Notes: generated by a model not told the origin, from the sequence alone. DNA of 64,000 bases from an uncultured Clostridia bacterium (GCA_947631455.1 CANRLH010000005.1:1-64000); one strand, 5' to 3'. Shown: positions 16,918 to 25,098, numbered from the stretch's first letter. Translations and numbers: made by a program.

Positions 16918-17538
16918 TTACTGTGCAGTTTTGTCCTCTATCTCAATAACCTCAGCAGAAGACCCATTTGCATTTTTCTGTCTTTGCTTTACGATTTTGT
17001 TAATCTTGCTTACAACGGCAATGTAATTCACTATAGAAGAAACTCCGTACCAAATAAGGGCTATTCCGATAATTATAGATATAATTTCATCGGTAGGAAT
17101 AAACAAAAGCACGACACCAAACGCTGTTGTGATAATTGCGTTTATGGCAGTTAATTTCCAGCCGTTATAAGAATTGCCCAGGTTTCTCCTGATATACAAA
17201 GCCTTTTGAAGAGATACTATTCCGTTTATAATCAATAAAATACCGATAACTACCGTAATTATGCTGAATATCCAGGCGCTGACTATCACAAGAACGCCCA
17301 TTACAGAAAACACAACTCCCTTTGCAAGATCAAAGGAAGAAAGGCTTTCCTTATCATTTTCATTGTTGGTAAAATATCCAATCGTAACAAAAACGCCGTA
17401 AATTATAAGCGCCGCCCCGAGTATCCAGCAGATTATGTCAAGCGCTTGCCTTTGCATAATAAGAAGCCATATACCTATCGCCACACAGCATACAGATAAA
17501 AGCACCTCAAACCTTTTAGTTTTCTCCAAAAAATTCAT
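16918..17538 (-). CDS. DUF308 (HdeD-like) membrane protein
   Basis: A 206-residue protein with six hydrophobic segments in three pairs (about residues 12-30, 36-56, 72-90, 92-112, 132-150, 152-175), the repeated-hairpin layout of the DUF308/HdeD family, and a charged C-terminal tail. HdeD in E. coli is linked to acid resistance; the role in Firmicutes is unknown. GGAGG precedes the ATG. It starts 15 bases after tsaD, so it is in the tsaD operon, and it converges tightly on rimI (12 bases between stops) without room for a separate terminator. Confidence 0.85.
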   Translation of the reverse strand: MNFLEKTKRFEVLLSVCCVAIGIWLLIMQRQALDIICWILGAALIIYGVFVTIGYFTNNENDKESLSSFDLAKGVVFSVMGVLVIVSAWIFSIITVVIGILLIINGIVSLQKALYIRRNLGNSYNGWKLTAINAIITTAFGVVLLFIPTDEIISIIIGIALIWYGVSSIVNYIAVVSKINKIVKQRQKNANGSSAEVIEIEDKTAQ

Positions 17539-17553
17539 TTTGTTTCCTCCGTT

Positions 17554-18570
17554 TTACTCAGAAATTTCGTCAAGGCTAAGCGTAGCCACACCGTTTAAAT
17601 CAAGAGATGCCCGCTTGCCTGATAAAAAATCATAATATCCCTGACAGGCTATCATCGCCGCGTTGTCTCCGCAATATTTAAGGTCCGGCAAAAACAGCCT
17701 TATCCCCCTTTTGCTGCATTCCTTTTCAAAAGCCGCTCTTACCCCGCTGTTTGCAGAAACTCCCCCGGCAATCGCCAGCGTTTTAGCTCCCAGGTCCTTA
17801 GCGGCAAGCATTGTTTTTGAAACGAGTATTTCGCACACTGTCTTTTGAAACGATGCCGCAACATCATTCGGATTTATCGGGACGCCCTTTTGAGCGGCGT
17901 TATGAACAAGATTTATCACTGCGGTTTTCAGCCCGGAAAAGGAAAAGTCGTATTTACTTCCCGTAACATTCGGATGCGGAAAAGAATAAGCGCCGGGATC
18001 GCCAAGTTTCGCCGCCGCGTCAATGTGCCTGCCGCCCGGATAATCAAAGCCGATAGTTCTTGCCGCCTTGTCAAAGCACTCCCCTGCCGCATCGTCACGC
18101 GTCCGACCTATTACCTTGTACTTTGTATAATCCTTAACTTCGACAATATGACTATGACCGCCGCTTATCACAAGGCAAAGATACGGTGGTTTTAAGTCAT
18201 CGTGAGTGATATAGTTTGCAGCAATATGCCCCGCTATGTGATGCACAGGAATAAGCGGTTTTGCGCTTGCAAGACAAAGTCCCTTCGCATAGCTTATGCC
18301 CACAAGCAAAGCGCCTATAAGCCCCGGAGCGTAGGTTACGGCGACTGCGTCTATGTCGTCTATCGTAGCTCCCGCTTCTAAAAGAGCGGTGCTGACAACC
18401 CGGTCTATGTTTTCCAGGTGTCTTCGAGAGGCTATTTCCGGGACGACACCGCCGTACAGCTTGTGCTCGTCGATCTGCGAAGAAACAACATTTGACAAAA
18501 CCCTTTTGCCGTCATGCGTAACAGCGGCAGCGGTTTCGTCGCACGAGCTTTCTATTCCCAAAATCCTCAT
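17554..18570 (-). CDS. tsaD: tRNA N6-adenosine threonylcarbamoyltransferase
   Basis: A 338-residue ASKHA-fold enzyme that, with TsaB and TsaE, transfers the threonylcarbamoyl group to A37 of ANN-decoding tRNAs. Signatures are ILGIESSCDETAAAV at the start, the metal-binding histidines in VHHIAGHIAA, LVISGGHSHI, the DDAAGECFDKAAR loop and IAGGVSANSGVR. The length is typical. A 40-codon gene ends five bases before its ATG, and there is only a weak AGG ribosome site, so translation of tsaD may depend on that upstream frame. Confidence 0.97.
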   Translation of the reverse strand: MRILGIESSCDETAAAVTHDGKRVLSNVVSSQIDEHKLYGGVVPEIASRRHLENIDRVVSTALLEAGATIDDIDAVAVTYAPGLIGALLVGISYAKGLCLASAKPLIPVHHIAGHIAANYITHDDLKPPYLCLVISGGHSHIVEVKDYTKYKVIGRTRDDAAGECFDKAARTIGFDYPGGRHIDAAAKLGDPGAYSFPHPNVTGSKYDFSFSGLKTAVINLVHNAAQKGVPINPNDVAASFQKTVCEILVSKTMLAAKDLGAKTLAIAGGVSANSGVRAAFEKECSKRGIRLFLPDLKYCGDNAAMIACQGYYDFLSGKRASLDLNGVATLSLDEISE

Positions 18571-18575
18571 ATGTT

Positions 18576-18698
18576 CTACCTGTCGATCATAATATATTTT
18601 TTATTACGAGAGCCGAATACTTCAAAGGCAAGCTTTACTGTGACCATAAGACATACTGCGACTGAAATTATTGCAAGTATTTTAAGAAACACTTTCAT
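18576..18698 (-). CDS. 40-residue single-span membrane protein upstream of tsaD
   Basis: A short frame starting MKVFLKILAIISVAVCLMV and ending KKYIMIDR, with one hydrophobic helix (about residues 4-24) and a positively charged tail. AAGGAG lies eight bases before the ATG, one of the better ribosome sites in the area, and the stop is five bases from the tsaD start. This spacing argues for a real small gene in the tsaD operon. It could instead act mainly as a leader that couples translation of tsaD. I do not recognise a family. Confidence 0.6.
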   Translation of the reverse strand: MKVFLKILAIISVAVCLMVTVKLAFEVFGSRNKKYIMIDR

Positions 18699-18799
18699 TG
18701 TGCCGACTCCTTTTTAATTTTCTGACACTTTAAGTATACACTAAATAAAAAAAATATACAAGGGGAAAATTTATTTTACTTACAAAAAGCAATATATGT

Positions 18800-18838
18800 A
18801 GCAAAACAAGCCGAAAAGAATCGTCTCCTTTCAGCTTG
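18800..18838 (-). terminator. Terminator after the HTH/solenoid gene
   Basis: Stem CAAGCTGAAAGG / CTTTTCGGCTTG on the minus strand (two wobbles), followed by TTTTGC, about 60 bases after the stop at 18897. Confidence 0.65.
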
Positions 18839-18896
18839 ACAGCATAGAACATATTTTATTATCAGTGATTGATCATCGTATAACCTTTTGCTCAAG

Positions 18897-19634
18897 TTAA
18901 CTTTCGTCAGGATTTATCTTTCCTTTTACGCTTACAAGTTTAATATCTCCGCCGCAGGTGACATTTCCGTAAACATCGTTACATTCAACATTGCCATCGG
19001 CGGTGATGACATCCCCCGAAATGTTACCGCAATTTATATCTCCGTTTTCAATTGCGTCATTTCCTATACTTAAGCAGTTGATACTTCCGTTTGCGTTTGC
19101 ATTACAGCCGATAGGTCCACAATTTATTGTGCCTATTGTGCCTTTTGTATTTGCGTCACAGCCGACAGCTCCACAGGTTATAGTTCCTCCTGCTGTTGCG
19201 CTACCTGTTACATTACCGTCTACTTCCAGATTGCACCTTGCATCAACATTTAAAGCATCGCCTTCAAGCTTAAAGGTGAATTTTTTGAGATTCTCATCAA
19301 TCTTTAAAAGCTTATGTCCTATAAAAACAGCGGCGTGGATGTTCTCATCGTCATTCCAATCGACTTCTATGTATCTTCCGCTTTTGAAAAGTGCTGAATG
19401 CGCTCCTTTGATATTAACAACACGGGCTTTTCCAAAAAGCTCGTCTATCGTCACACCGAAAATCTCGGCGAGCTTTGGCAAAAGCAAAACATCGGGGCTT
19501 GACTGCTTATTTTCCCACTTGCTTATCGCCTGAAAGGAAACATTCAGATGTTTAGCAAGTGCTCCTTGGGTAAGCCCCTTTTCTTTTCTGAGCTTTGCAA
19601 TGTTTTGAGAAAGTATCACAGAGTAGTCGTTCAT
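18897..19634 (-). CDS. XRE-family regulator fused to a repetitive beta-solenoid-like domain
   Basis: A 245-residue protein. Residues 7-62 form a Cro/CI-type helix-turn-helix (LRKEKGLTQGALAKHLNVS, then AISKWENKQ). A globular middle (about 70-125) is followed by a C-terminal run of short repeats from about 130 to the end, built on the pattern dGdIxCgxIxGdV, rich in Gly, Asn, Asp and Cys; about nine cysteines recur at regular steps. This resembles polymer-forming (bactofilin-like) or DUF342-type right-handed beta-helices. It may be a regulator whose C-terminus oligomerises or binds metal through the spaced cysteines; that is inference. A purine-rich GGGGG site precedes the ATG. It is transcribed alone. 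Confidence 0.8.
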   Translation of the reverse strand: MNDYSVILSQNIAKLRKEKGLTQGALAKHLNVSFQAISKWENKQSSPDVLLLPKLAEIFGVTIDELFGKARVVNIKGAHSALFKSGRYIEVDWNDDENIHAAVFIGHKLLKIDENLKKFTFKLEGDALNVDARCNLEVDGNVTGSATAGGTITCGAVGCDANTKGTIGTINCGPIGCNANANGSINCLSIGNDAIENGDINCGNISGDVITADGNVECNDVYGNVTCGGDIKLVSVKGKINPDES

Positions 19635-19789
19635 TTATATTCCCCCTCTTGACTTTTCTTTTTTCAGTATATCAAAATTATTTTGCTTTGACAATAACTT
19701 ATTCGTGGAAATCGAGAGAGCATTTTTCAACTTATGGTTGAATAATGCTCTGTGAATCTAAATAAATGAAAAAAATATGCTAAAAGGTG

Positions 19790-19818
19790 TTGACAAAAAC
19801 GTCTGTTTACTGTATAAT
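19790..19818 (+). promoter_or_regulatory. Consensus SigA promoter of the tRNA operon
   Basis: Perfect TTGACA (19790-19795), 17-base spacer, perfect TATAAT (19813-19818), 29 bases before the first tRNA. Confidence 0.9.
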
Positions 19819-19847
19819 AAATAAGTCGCTGATAAGCGAGTTTGTGT

Positions 19848-19923
19848 GGGAGCATAGCTCAGCTGGGAGAGCATCTGCCTTACAAGCAGAGGGTCACAGG
19901 TTCGAGCCCTGTTGTTCCCACCA
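19848..19923 (+). tRNA. tRNA-Val (UAC)
   Basis: Complete cloverleaf: acceptor GGGAGCA / TGTTCCC, anticodon stem TCTGC / GCAGA with loop CTTACAA (anticodon TAC), T-loop TTCGAGC, encoded CCA. Confidence 0.97.
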
Positions 19924-19931
19924 TATTTTTT

Positions 19932-20008
19932 GGCCTGGTAGTTCAGTTGGTTAGAACGCTAGCCTGTCACGCTAGAGGTCGTGGGTTCGACTCCCATCCA
20001 GGTCGCCA
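19932..20008 (+). tRNA. tRNA-Asp (GUC)
   Basis: Acceptor GGCCTGG / CCAGGTC, anticodon loop CTGTCAC (GTC), T-loop TTCGACT, encoded CCA. Confidence 0.97.
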
Positions 20009-20015
20009 ATTTTGT

Positions 20016-20091
20016 GCGGGCATAGCTCATCCGGTAGAGCGCCACCTTGCCAAGGTGGAGGTAGCGAGTTCGAGCCTCGTTGCCCGCTCCA
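20016..20091 (+). tRNA. tRNA-Gly (GCC)
   Basis: Acceptor GCGGGCA / TGCCCGC, anticodon stem CCACC / GGTGG with loop TTGCCAA (GCC), encoded CCA. Confidence 0.97.
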
Positions 20092-20101
20092 TTTTTTATA
20101 T

Positions 20102-20177
20102 GCCTCTGTAGCTCAGTCGGTAGAGCAGGGGACTGAAAATCCCCGTGTCATTGGTTCGATTCCGATCGGAGGCACCA
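20102..20177 (+). tRNA. tRNA-Phe (GAA)
   Basis: Acceptor GCCTCTG / CGGAGGC, anticodon stem GGGGA / TCCCC with loop CTGAAAA (GAA), encoded CCA. Confidence 0.97.
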
Positions 20178-20178
20178 A

Positions 20179-20214
20179 AACCCGCTCTTGATCAAAATCA
20201 AGAACGGGTTTTTT
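20179..20214 (+). terminator. Terminator of the tRNA operon
   Basis: Stem ACCCGCTCTTGAT / ATCAAGAACGGGT followed by TTTTTT, directly after the CCA of tRNA-Phe. Confidence 0.9.
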
Positions 20215-20230
20215 AGATACTAATAACACA

Positions 20231-20259
20231 AAACCGCGGGAGACATCCCCTGCGGTTTG
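20231..20259 (-). terminator. Terminator of the SipW-like gene
   Basis: On the minus strand AAACCGCAGGGG and CCCGCGGTTTT pair, followed by TTTTGTG, 16 bases after the stop. Confidence 0.7.
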
Positions 20260-20274
20260 ATTTGTTTAAGCTTA

Positions 20275-21234
20275 TTATTCCTTATCCTCTGAAACTGCCT
20301 TTTTAACTGCCTCGGCAATGTCGTCGTCCTTAGGCTCCTCAGGCTGTGAACTACCGGACTGTTCGCTCGAACTATCCTTTGGCATATCGCCGGATCTGTC
20401 AAATTTAGCCATAAGCTTTTGGTTTTCCTCCTCGCAAAGACGAAGAAGTTCTTCTATTGCGGTGTTGCTTGCAGACTGCTTTATCTCCTCCTTGATCTCC
20501 ACTATCTCCTCAACCGGAGTAAGCTCTGCGTTTTCCTTCGCGTCCTCAGCGGCAGCGTTAGCCTCTAAAAGCTCTTCCTTTTCTTTTATAAGCCTTTCAA
20601 CAACCTCTGTCTTTTCCGCCTCGATCGCCTCTACCTGGCGCTCAAGCTCTCTTACCTTTTCCCTGTGACCCATATATTTTTTCGCATTATTTTTCTGCTT
20701 CCACCACGAGTGCAGAGCAAAGAAAACTATCATCATAAGAAGCGGTGTCAAAACGAGTAAAAGCATTCCGTGAACCGTTCCCGACTGCACAATAGCCCAG
20801 CCTAAGAAATGATCCATCTTTGTGGCAATTCCGACTATCTGCGAAGAATTTACAACATATGTCTTATCGCTGGTATCAAAGCCCACCTGATACATAACCG
20901 CATCATTTTCAGCGATTATTGCTTTTAGTCTCATGGCAGTCGTACCCCTTGTGGATACGTTGTCGATTACCAGAACCTTACCGATGTCCTCTTGAGTGGG
21001 CACGGTATTGTTTACGAATAAAAGCGTGTCCTGCTTGATATCGGTGTCCTTACCCGCCTCCATCTCAGCGGTTCTCAAAACGTATAGACTGGTCTTGTCG
21101 ATAGAGGGTGTTACGTTTTTATTTTTAAAAACCAGCTTAACAGCAATTACCCAAGCAGAGGTAATAATCAATATGATAAGAAATATTATACCCAGCACTT
21201 TAAAAATCGAGGTTTTCTTTTCTTTTCCTGACAT
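20275..21234 (-). CDS. Membrane protein with SipW/S26B signal-peptidase-like core, catalytic residues not evident
   Basis: A 319-residue protein: membrane helix at about 12-34, an extracytoplasmic domain (35-145), a second helix at about 153-172, and a long cytoplasmic tail with coiled coil (about 190-245) and an acidic end. The external part and second helix follow the layout of SipW/archaeal-type signal peptidases: VNNTVPTQEDIGKVLVID, then a strand pair, then NSSQIVGIATKMDHFLGW and VHGMLLLVLTPLLMM. I see no catalytic Ser-His/Lys arrangement: where SipW has a THR/VVHRI motif, here it reads TTAMRLKAI. It is perhaps a pseudoenzyme or scaffold. The homology call is by layout, not close identity. 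Confidence 0.55.
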   Translation of the reverse strand: MSGKEKKTSIFKVLGIIFLIILIITSAWVIAVKLVFKNKNVTPSIDKTSLYVLRTAEMEAGKDTDIKQDTLLFVNNTVPTQEDIGKVLVIDNVSTRGTTAMRLKAIIAENDAVMYQVGFDTSDKTYVVNSSQIVGIATKMDHFLGWAIVQSGTVHGMLLLVLTPLLMMIVFFALHSWWKQKNNAKKYMGHREKVRELERQVEAIEAEKTEVVERLIKEKEELLEANAAAEDAKENAELTPVEEIVEIKEEIKQSASNTAIEELLRLCEEENQKLMAKFDRSGDMPKDSSSEQSGSSQPEEPKDDDIAEAVKKAVSEDKE

Positions 21235-21343
21235 TTTGGCATCCTCCTGAAATCGTATATTTATTTATCCTGTTTCCAACCGAATACACTTTAAAACAGT
21301 ATAACATAAACAAACGTAAATTTCAAGGTCTAAACAAATAAAA

Positions 21344-21374
21344 AATGCCGCACAGCAATCAGCCGCGCGGCGAA
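21344..21374 (-). terminator. Terminator of the Thr-rich lipoprotein gene
   Basis: GCCGC / GCGGC based stem read on the minus strand, followed by ATTTTTTATTT, about 20 bases after the stop at 21396. Confidence 0.75.
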
Positions 21375-21395
21375 AAAGATTATCTAAAAAGATTA

Positions 21396-22106
21396 TTAAG
21401 AAACCGATATTGTGATAAGGCTGACCTTATCGTCTGAAATGTTGAACCGCACTGCGCTCTCACCGCTTGTTACATAGATCGAAGCGTCCGAAGAAGACCC
21501 GCTCGGGTATTTTTCAGCTACCTCTGATCTGGACGAACCGATTTTTACTCCCGCCTCGGTGGAAATGCTGTCGTCGGTGACAGTTATCTGAATAACATAT
21601 CCGGAACGTGCGGTGATCTTGCAGCCGCTGTACGAATATATAGATAAGTCTCCGTCGTGAGAAACGGTAGCCTCCGGATTTCCCAGCTGTGATATCTTAT
21701 CTGTGATATCCATTCCAACCGCCACTTTGTTCCCGTTTAAGGTTACCGAGTATGCACCCTCTGTCATTGTAAACTCGGTCTGATCGGTAGCAGGCTGCGT
21801 GGTTTCAGTAGTGGACGTTGTCGTAGCAGAAGTAGTCGTGGTCGTTGTGGTCGTTGGCATAGTTGGGCTTTGAGAAACGGTTCTTATTGTCGCTTGTGTT
21901 GGGATAGGCGTACTTGAAGTGACCTTTCTTGTGGTGGAAGATGTTGTTTTCAAAGCACTGGTCGTTTTTTCAGTAGTAGTATTAAGTGATTCAACTTCAG
22001 ACGTTTTGTCCTTTTCAGAAAACTCTGTATTCTTATCCTCTGAACATCCCGCTAAAAAGCATACTGCCATCGCAGCAGAAACAATAACCGCCAATATTTT
22101 TTTCAT
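21396..22106 (-). CDS. Lipoprotein with Thr-rich linker, function unknown
   Basis: A 236-residue secreted lipoprotein. The start at 22106 gives a signal peptide ending in the lipobox LAGC (Cys20) and has AAAGGA ten bases upstream; the open frame begins 16 codons earlier without a ribosome site. A Ser/Thr-rich linker (about 25-110, with runs of threonine) separates the lipid anchor from a C-terminal domain of about 120 residues with ISQLGNPEA and an SEVAEKYPSG-type segment. The domain resembles small beta-rich modules repeated in Ruminococcaceae exported proteins, but I cannot name the family. It probably sits on the outer face of the membrane. Confidence 0.75.
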   Translation of the reverse strand: MKKILAVIVSAAMAVCFLAGCSEDKNTEFSEKDKTSEVESLNTTTEKTTSALKTTSSTTRKVTSSTPIPTQATIRTVSQSPTMPTTTTTTTTSATTTSTTETTQPATDQTEFTMTEGAYSVTLNGNKVAVGMDITDKISQLGNPEATVSHDGDLSIYSYSGCKITARSGYVIQITVTDDSISTEAGVKIGSSRSEVAEKYPSGSSSDASIYVTSGESAVRFNISDDKVSLITISVS

Positions 22107-22392
22107 CGCAGAAAATTCCTTTCCGCCCAAAAGCCTTAAAGACCTCCGGCACAAATTCTTTCGTAAATTTGTAAAGGAGCGTGCCCCGTTATTAAACCTG
22201 ACAAATTTATCAGCAGAAGATCACATTTACCTCTGACCGAGAAACCAAGCCCGATATAGGTCAGGATGATCTTATATAAGCTATTGTACCACGATTTAAC
22301 GGCTTTTGCAATTAAATTCAGAAAATTTTTGCTAAATCAGTAAAAATATACGCATATTTTGCCAAAAACAGTACGATTTTGCCAAATTGTAC

Positions 22393-23304
22393 TCAAGCGG
22401 TATATCCCAGGTGTATCCAGCCCTTTGCGGTTTTTCCCCAATCCGAGCTTACTGACGTCACTGTAACTATTTCTCCGCGATTGAGCGTACCTACGATCTT
22501 AGCGCTCTGAGATGCCTTTTCTCTGACGTTTAAAACATCCGCTGTAACAGTTCTTTTCACTGTAACATAGAGTTCGCCGGAAAACATAATTGCGATCCAT
22601 CCGCTTGGAATTTTTGCCCAGACCTCATTGTCGGAAATCTTCTTGATTTCCTGAATGGTAACTACGGTTCCCGCTTTAAGGCAGGCATACTGTTGCTGTA
22701 AAGCGTGAGTCATTCCGTCGGGCGTCAGTTCGGTTCTCAGCTTTCTTGCAAAGCCTGTTCCCGCACCGTAACGGACATTTACGTTTGTGCTGAGAGTGTA
22801 GTTTATTCCTTTTTTAAACTCAATTTTTCCGCTCGGTGCGGTTTCTGTTTTTGTATTCTGAGCCTTTAGATAAACAAATCCCAAAAACGCCTTGTTATCC
22901 ATAAGAGCCTTCAAGCTTCCCTTCTTGAGTATTCCGTCGTCTGCCGACACCTTGGCATCGTTGTTTGAGTTAGCCTCAGTGTAGAAGTAGTCATCGCCGG
23001 AAATTCCCTCGCAGAAATAGACGTGCCCCCAGATATCTCCGGAATATCTTCCGTCGCCGAAAACGATAAAGCTGTCTTCGGCAGCTTCTCTGCCGGTTTT
23101 ATAGCCTCTTTGCTTTGCGACATCTACGATCTGCTTTGCACTGTCAAAGCCTCCCAAAAACTCAACGCCCAGCTTTTCCTTGGCTCTTCCGCGAACATAG
23201 GTCACGCACTGTCCCTGATACGGTCCGTTTGAAAAGCCTGACCACGTGTATGCCGCGTTATTGAAGTTGCCCATTCTTTTTCCCAGGCTGTCGTATAAAC
23301 TCAT
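22393..23304 (-). CDS. CHAP-domain peptidoglycan hydrolase with SH3 repeats, no signal peptide
   Basis: A 303-residue protein. The CHAP amidase/endopeptidase domain (about 20-155) has catalytic Cys33 in GQCVTYVRGRA and His94 in WGHVYF, with TEANSN supplying the third polar residue. Two bacterial SH3 repeats follow (about 170-235 and 240-303; NVNVRYGAGTG, VLNVREKASQSAKIVG). The start at 23304 has AAAGGAGG eight bases upstream; a longer open frame upstream has no ribosome site. No signal peptide is visible, which is more usual for a phage-type endolysin than for a housekeeping hydrolase. No other phage gene is near, so it may be domesticated or exported by another route. Confidence 0.85.
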   Translation of the reverse strand: MSLYDSLGKRMGNFNNAAYTWSGFSNGPYQGQCVTYVRGRAKEKLGVEFLGGFDSAKQIVDVAKQRGYKTGREAAEDSFIVFGDGRYSGDIWGHVYFCEGISGDDYFYTEANSNNDAKVSADDGILKKGSLKALMDNKAFLGFVYLKAQNTKTETAPSGKIEFKKGINYTLSTNVNVRYGAGTGFARKLRTELTPDGMTHALQQQYACLKAGTVVTIQEIKKISDNEVWAKIPSGWIAIMFSGELYVTVKRTVTADVLNVREKASQSAKIVGTLNRGEIVTVTSVSSDWGKTAKGWIHLGYTA

Positions 23305-23701
23305 ATTATTCCTCCTTTTGCTTGTCCTGCGCATCAATACGATGCGTACTTTTAATGTATGCCAAATTGCTTTTTTTGACACTTTTTAGCAGGACTGTTT
23401 TATAAAGCCTCTCATATATAGGAGGTTTTGAGCCTGTTTTTGCACGAAAATGTGCACAAAGCAATAAAATATCTTATGTTTGTTCATAAAATATTTACAA
23501 TGTTCATATTACGTTCATAGAGTTTCCTCGTTTGCATAGGTACAACCTATGACGGGACATCTTTAAAGTCTTTTTCACCACAGTTAAACCATTAGTTTTA
23601 TATACAAAAGCCGTAAAAAAATCAGACGCCTGATAGGCGTCTGATAAAAGTCATAATTGACATAAATATTTAATTTAAGCCCAGAAATCCGGTAAGGCGT
23701 A
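23305..23701. other. Gene-free upstream region of the CHAP gene
   Basis: About 400 AT-rich bases without a credible frame on either strand. It holds the terminator of the kinase-like gene at 23621-23646. No clear promoter for the CHAP gene could be assigned. Confidence 0.5.
23621..23646 (-). terminator. Terminator of the cytidylate-kinase-like gene
   Basis: Perfect stem ATCAGACGCC / GGCGTCTGAT; on the minus strand it is followed by TTTTTTTA. Confidence 0.85.
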
Positions 23702-24322
23702 TTACATAGCCTCTTTTACCTCAATAAAAGTTCTCAGTATTTTTACGGTGCCGTCAACCCCAAGTCTGCTCGAGTTTATGCAAAGGTCGTAATTCTTTGC
23801 TTCTCCCCATCTCATGTCAGAGTAATAGTTATAATAGTTCGACCTGTTTTTGTCGGTCTTTTTTATAAAGTCGAGCACCTTGTCTTTTTCAATATCATAG
23901 CGCTCAAGGATACGTTTTTTCTTGCTCACAAGGTCGGCATTTATAAAGAAGTTTAAAACATTCTTTTCCTCCTTTAAAACATAGTCGGCGCATCTTCCGA
24001 CAATAACACACGGTCCCTCCTCTGCAATTGCTTTTATCGTATCAAACTGTGCTATGAACAACTTGTGATTAAGCGGCATATCAGCCCTTATCTTGCCCTG
24101 TCCGTTTGTGGGAAAGGTTCCCATTACAAGAGAATACAAGAGGCTGTTGCTGTGAGATTCGTCATTTCTGTAAAAGAGATCCTCGCAAATACCGCTGTCC
24201 TTAGACGCGCGCGACAGTATCTCCTTATCGTAAAAAGGAACGCCCAGCTCTGCGGCAAGCTTTTGCCCGATTTCTTTTCCGCCGCTTCCGAATTCACGGC
24301 TTATAGTGATGATGGATTTCAT
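23702..24322 (-). CDS. Cytidylate kinase-like family protein
   Basis: A 206-residue P-loop protein of the cytidylate-kinase-like family found widely in Clostridia. The start holds ITISREFGSGGKEIGQKLA (nucleotide loop, about residues 5-24), then PFYDKEIL; PCVIVGRCADYVL forms the middle strand and RILERYDIEKDKV a lid-like helix. True CMP kinase is usually longer and lacks the SREFGSGG form, so the real substrate is unknown. The gene is alone between terminators. Confidence 0.85.
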   Translation of the reverse strand: MKSIITISREFGSGGKEIGQKLAAELGVPFYDKEILSRASKDSGICEDLFYRNDESHSNSLLYSLVMGTFPTNGQGKIRADMPLNHKLFIAQFDTIKAIAEEGPCVIVGRCADYVLKEEKNVLNFFINADLVSKKKRILERYDIEKDKVLDFIKKTDKNRSNYYNYYSDMRWGEAKNYDLCINSSRLGVDGTVKILRTFIEVKEAM

Positions 24323-24547
24323 AGTGTATTAGTGCCCGCCGAAAGGCAAAGCACTCCTCCCTTCCAATAAATTCAGTACCTGTAAAATAATTATACCATA
24401 ATTCTTAAGCTTTTAAAATATATTTTTTATATAATTTTCAGCCTGAATATTTGTGCAACTTAAACTAAACATCGCCATATTACGAATAATTCCCCGCGTT
24501 TTGTGGACAATACAAAAAAAGCATAATGCTCGAAAGGAAGAGATTAT

Positions 24548-24994
24548 ATGAAAATATCAAAAAAAGATTATGATAAAATGGTAAAAGAAGCTTCTCCGGG
24601 TACTAAAAGCTATCTTACAATACCTAAGGCATTCGTTATCGGCGGACTGATCTGCGTTTTGGGAGAAGCGCTTTTAAACCTGTGGCAGTACCTTGACTTC
24701 AGTGAAAAAAACGCCGGTATTTTAACATCTATCTGCCTTGTGTTTTTATCTGCGCTGTTTACCGGACTGAGACTTTATCCGAAGATAGCAAAGCACGGCG
24801 GAGCAGGTACTTTAGTTCCGATCACAGGCTTTGCAAACTCTGTTGTCTCTCCCGCTATTGAGTTTAAGACCGAGGGGTATATCTTAGGTCTTGGCGCTAA
24901 GGTATTTATAATAGCAGGACCTGTCATTCTTTACGGCACGGTTGCTGCGGTACTTTATGGGCTTATTTACTGGATACTGACAAGCCTGTTCTGA
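24548..24994 (+). CDS. spoVAC: Stage V sporulation protein AC
   Basis: A 148-residue membrane protein with four to five helices. Signatures are FVIGGLICVLGEALLN near residue 30, GLRLYPKIAKHGGAGTLVPI in the middle and FANSVVSPAIEFKTEG. SpoVAC forms a mechanosensitive channel in the spore inner membrane for dipicolinic acid uptake and release. GGAAGAG precedes the ATG. In Bacillus and most Clostridia it is followed by spoVAD and spoVAE/AEB; here queT lies next on the other strand, so the rest of the set must be elsewhere or missing. Expression by the forespore factor SigG is expected, but no clear SigG promoter was found. Confidence 0.95.
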   Translation: MKISKKDYDKMVKEASPGTKSYLTIPKAFVIGGLICVLGEALLNLWQYLDFSEKNAGILTSICLVFLSALFTGLRLYPKIAKHGGAGTLVPITGFANSVVSPAIEFKTEGYILGLGAKVFIIAGPVILYGTVAAVLYGLIYWILTSLF

Positions 24995-25098
24995 TATATT
25001 TCACCCTTGACAACGATATATTCAGTTTAACATTATATTATGCACTTTTTAATAATCAAGTTTTTTGCTGATATACACAAAATAAATGATACTAAATC

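Noticed and set aside
19842-20111. 89-codon frame across the tRNA cluster
   Set aside because: It is a translation of four tRNA genes and their spacers.
22393-23304. Prophage remnant suggested by the CHAP endolysin-like gene
   Set aside because: No integrase, structural or lysis gene and no attachment-site repeats are present around it; neighbours are core genes.
24400-24547. SigG promoter before spoVAC
   Set aside because: TGAATA and CATATTA are present but spaced far too widely for a SigG promoter.
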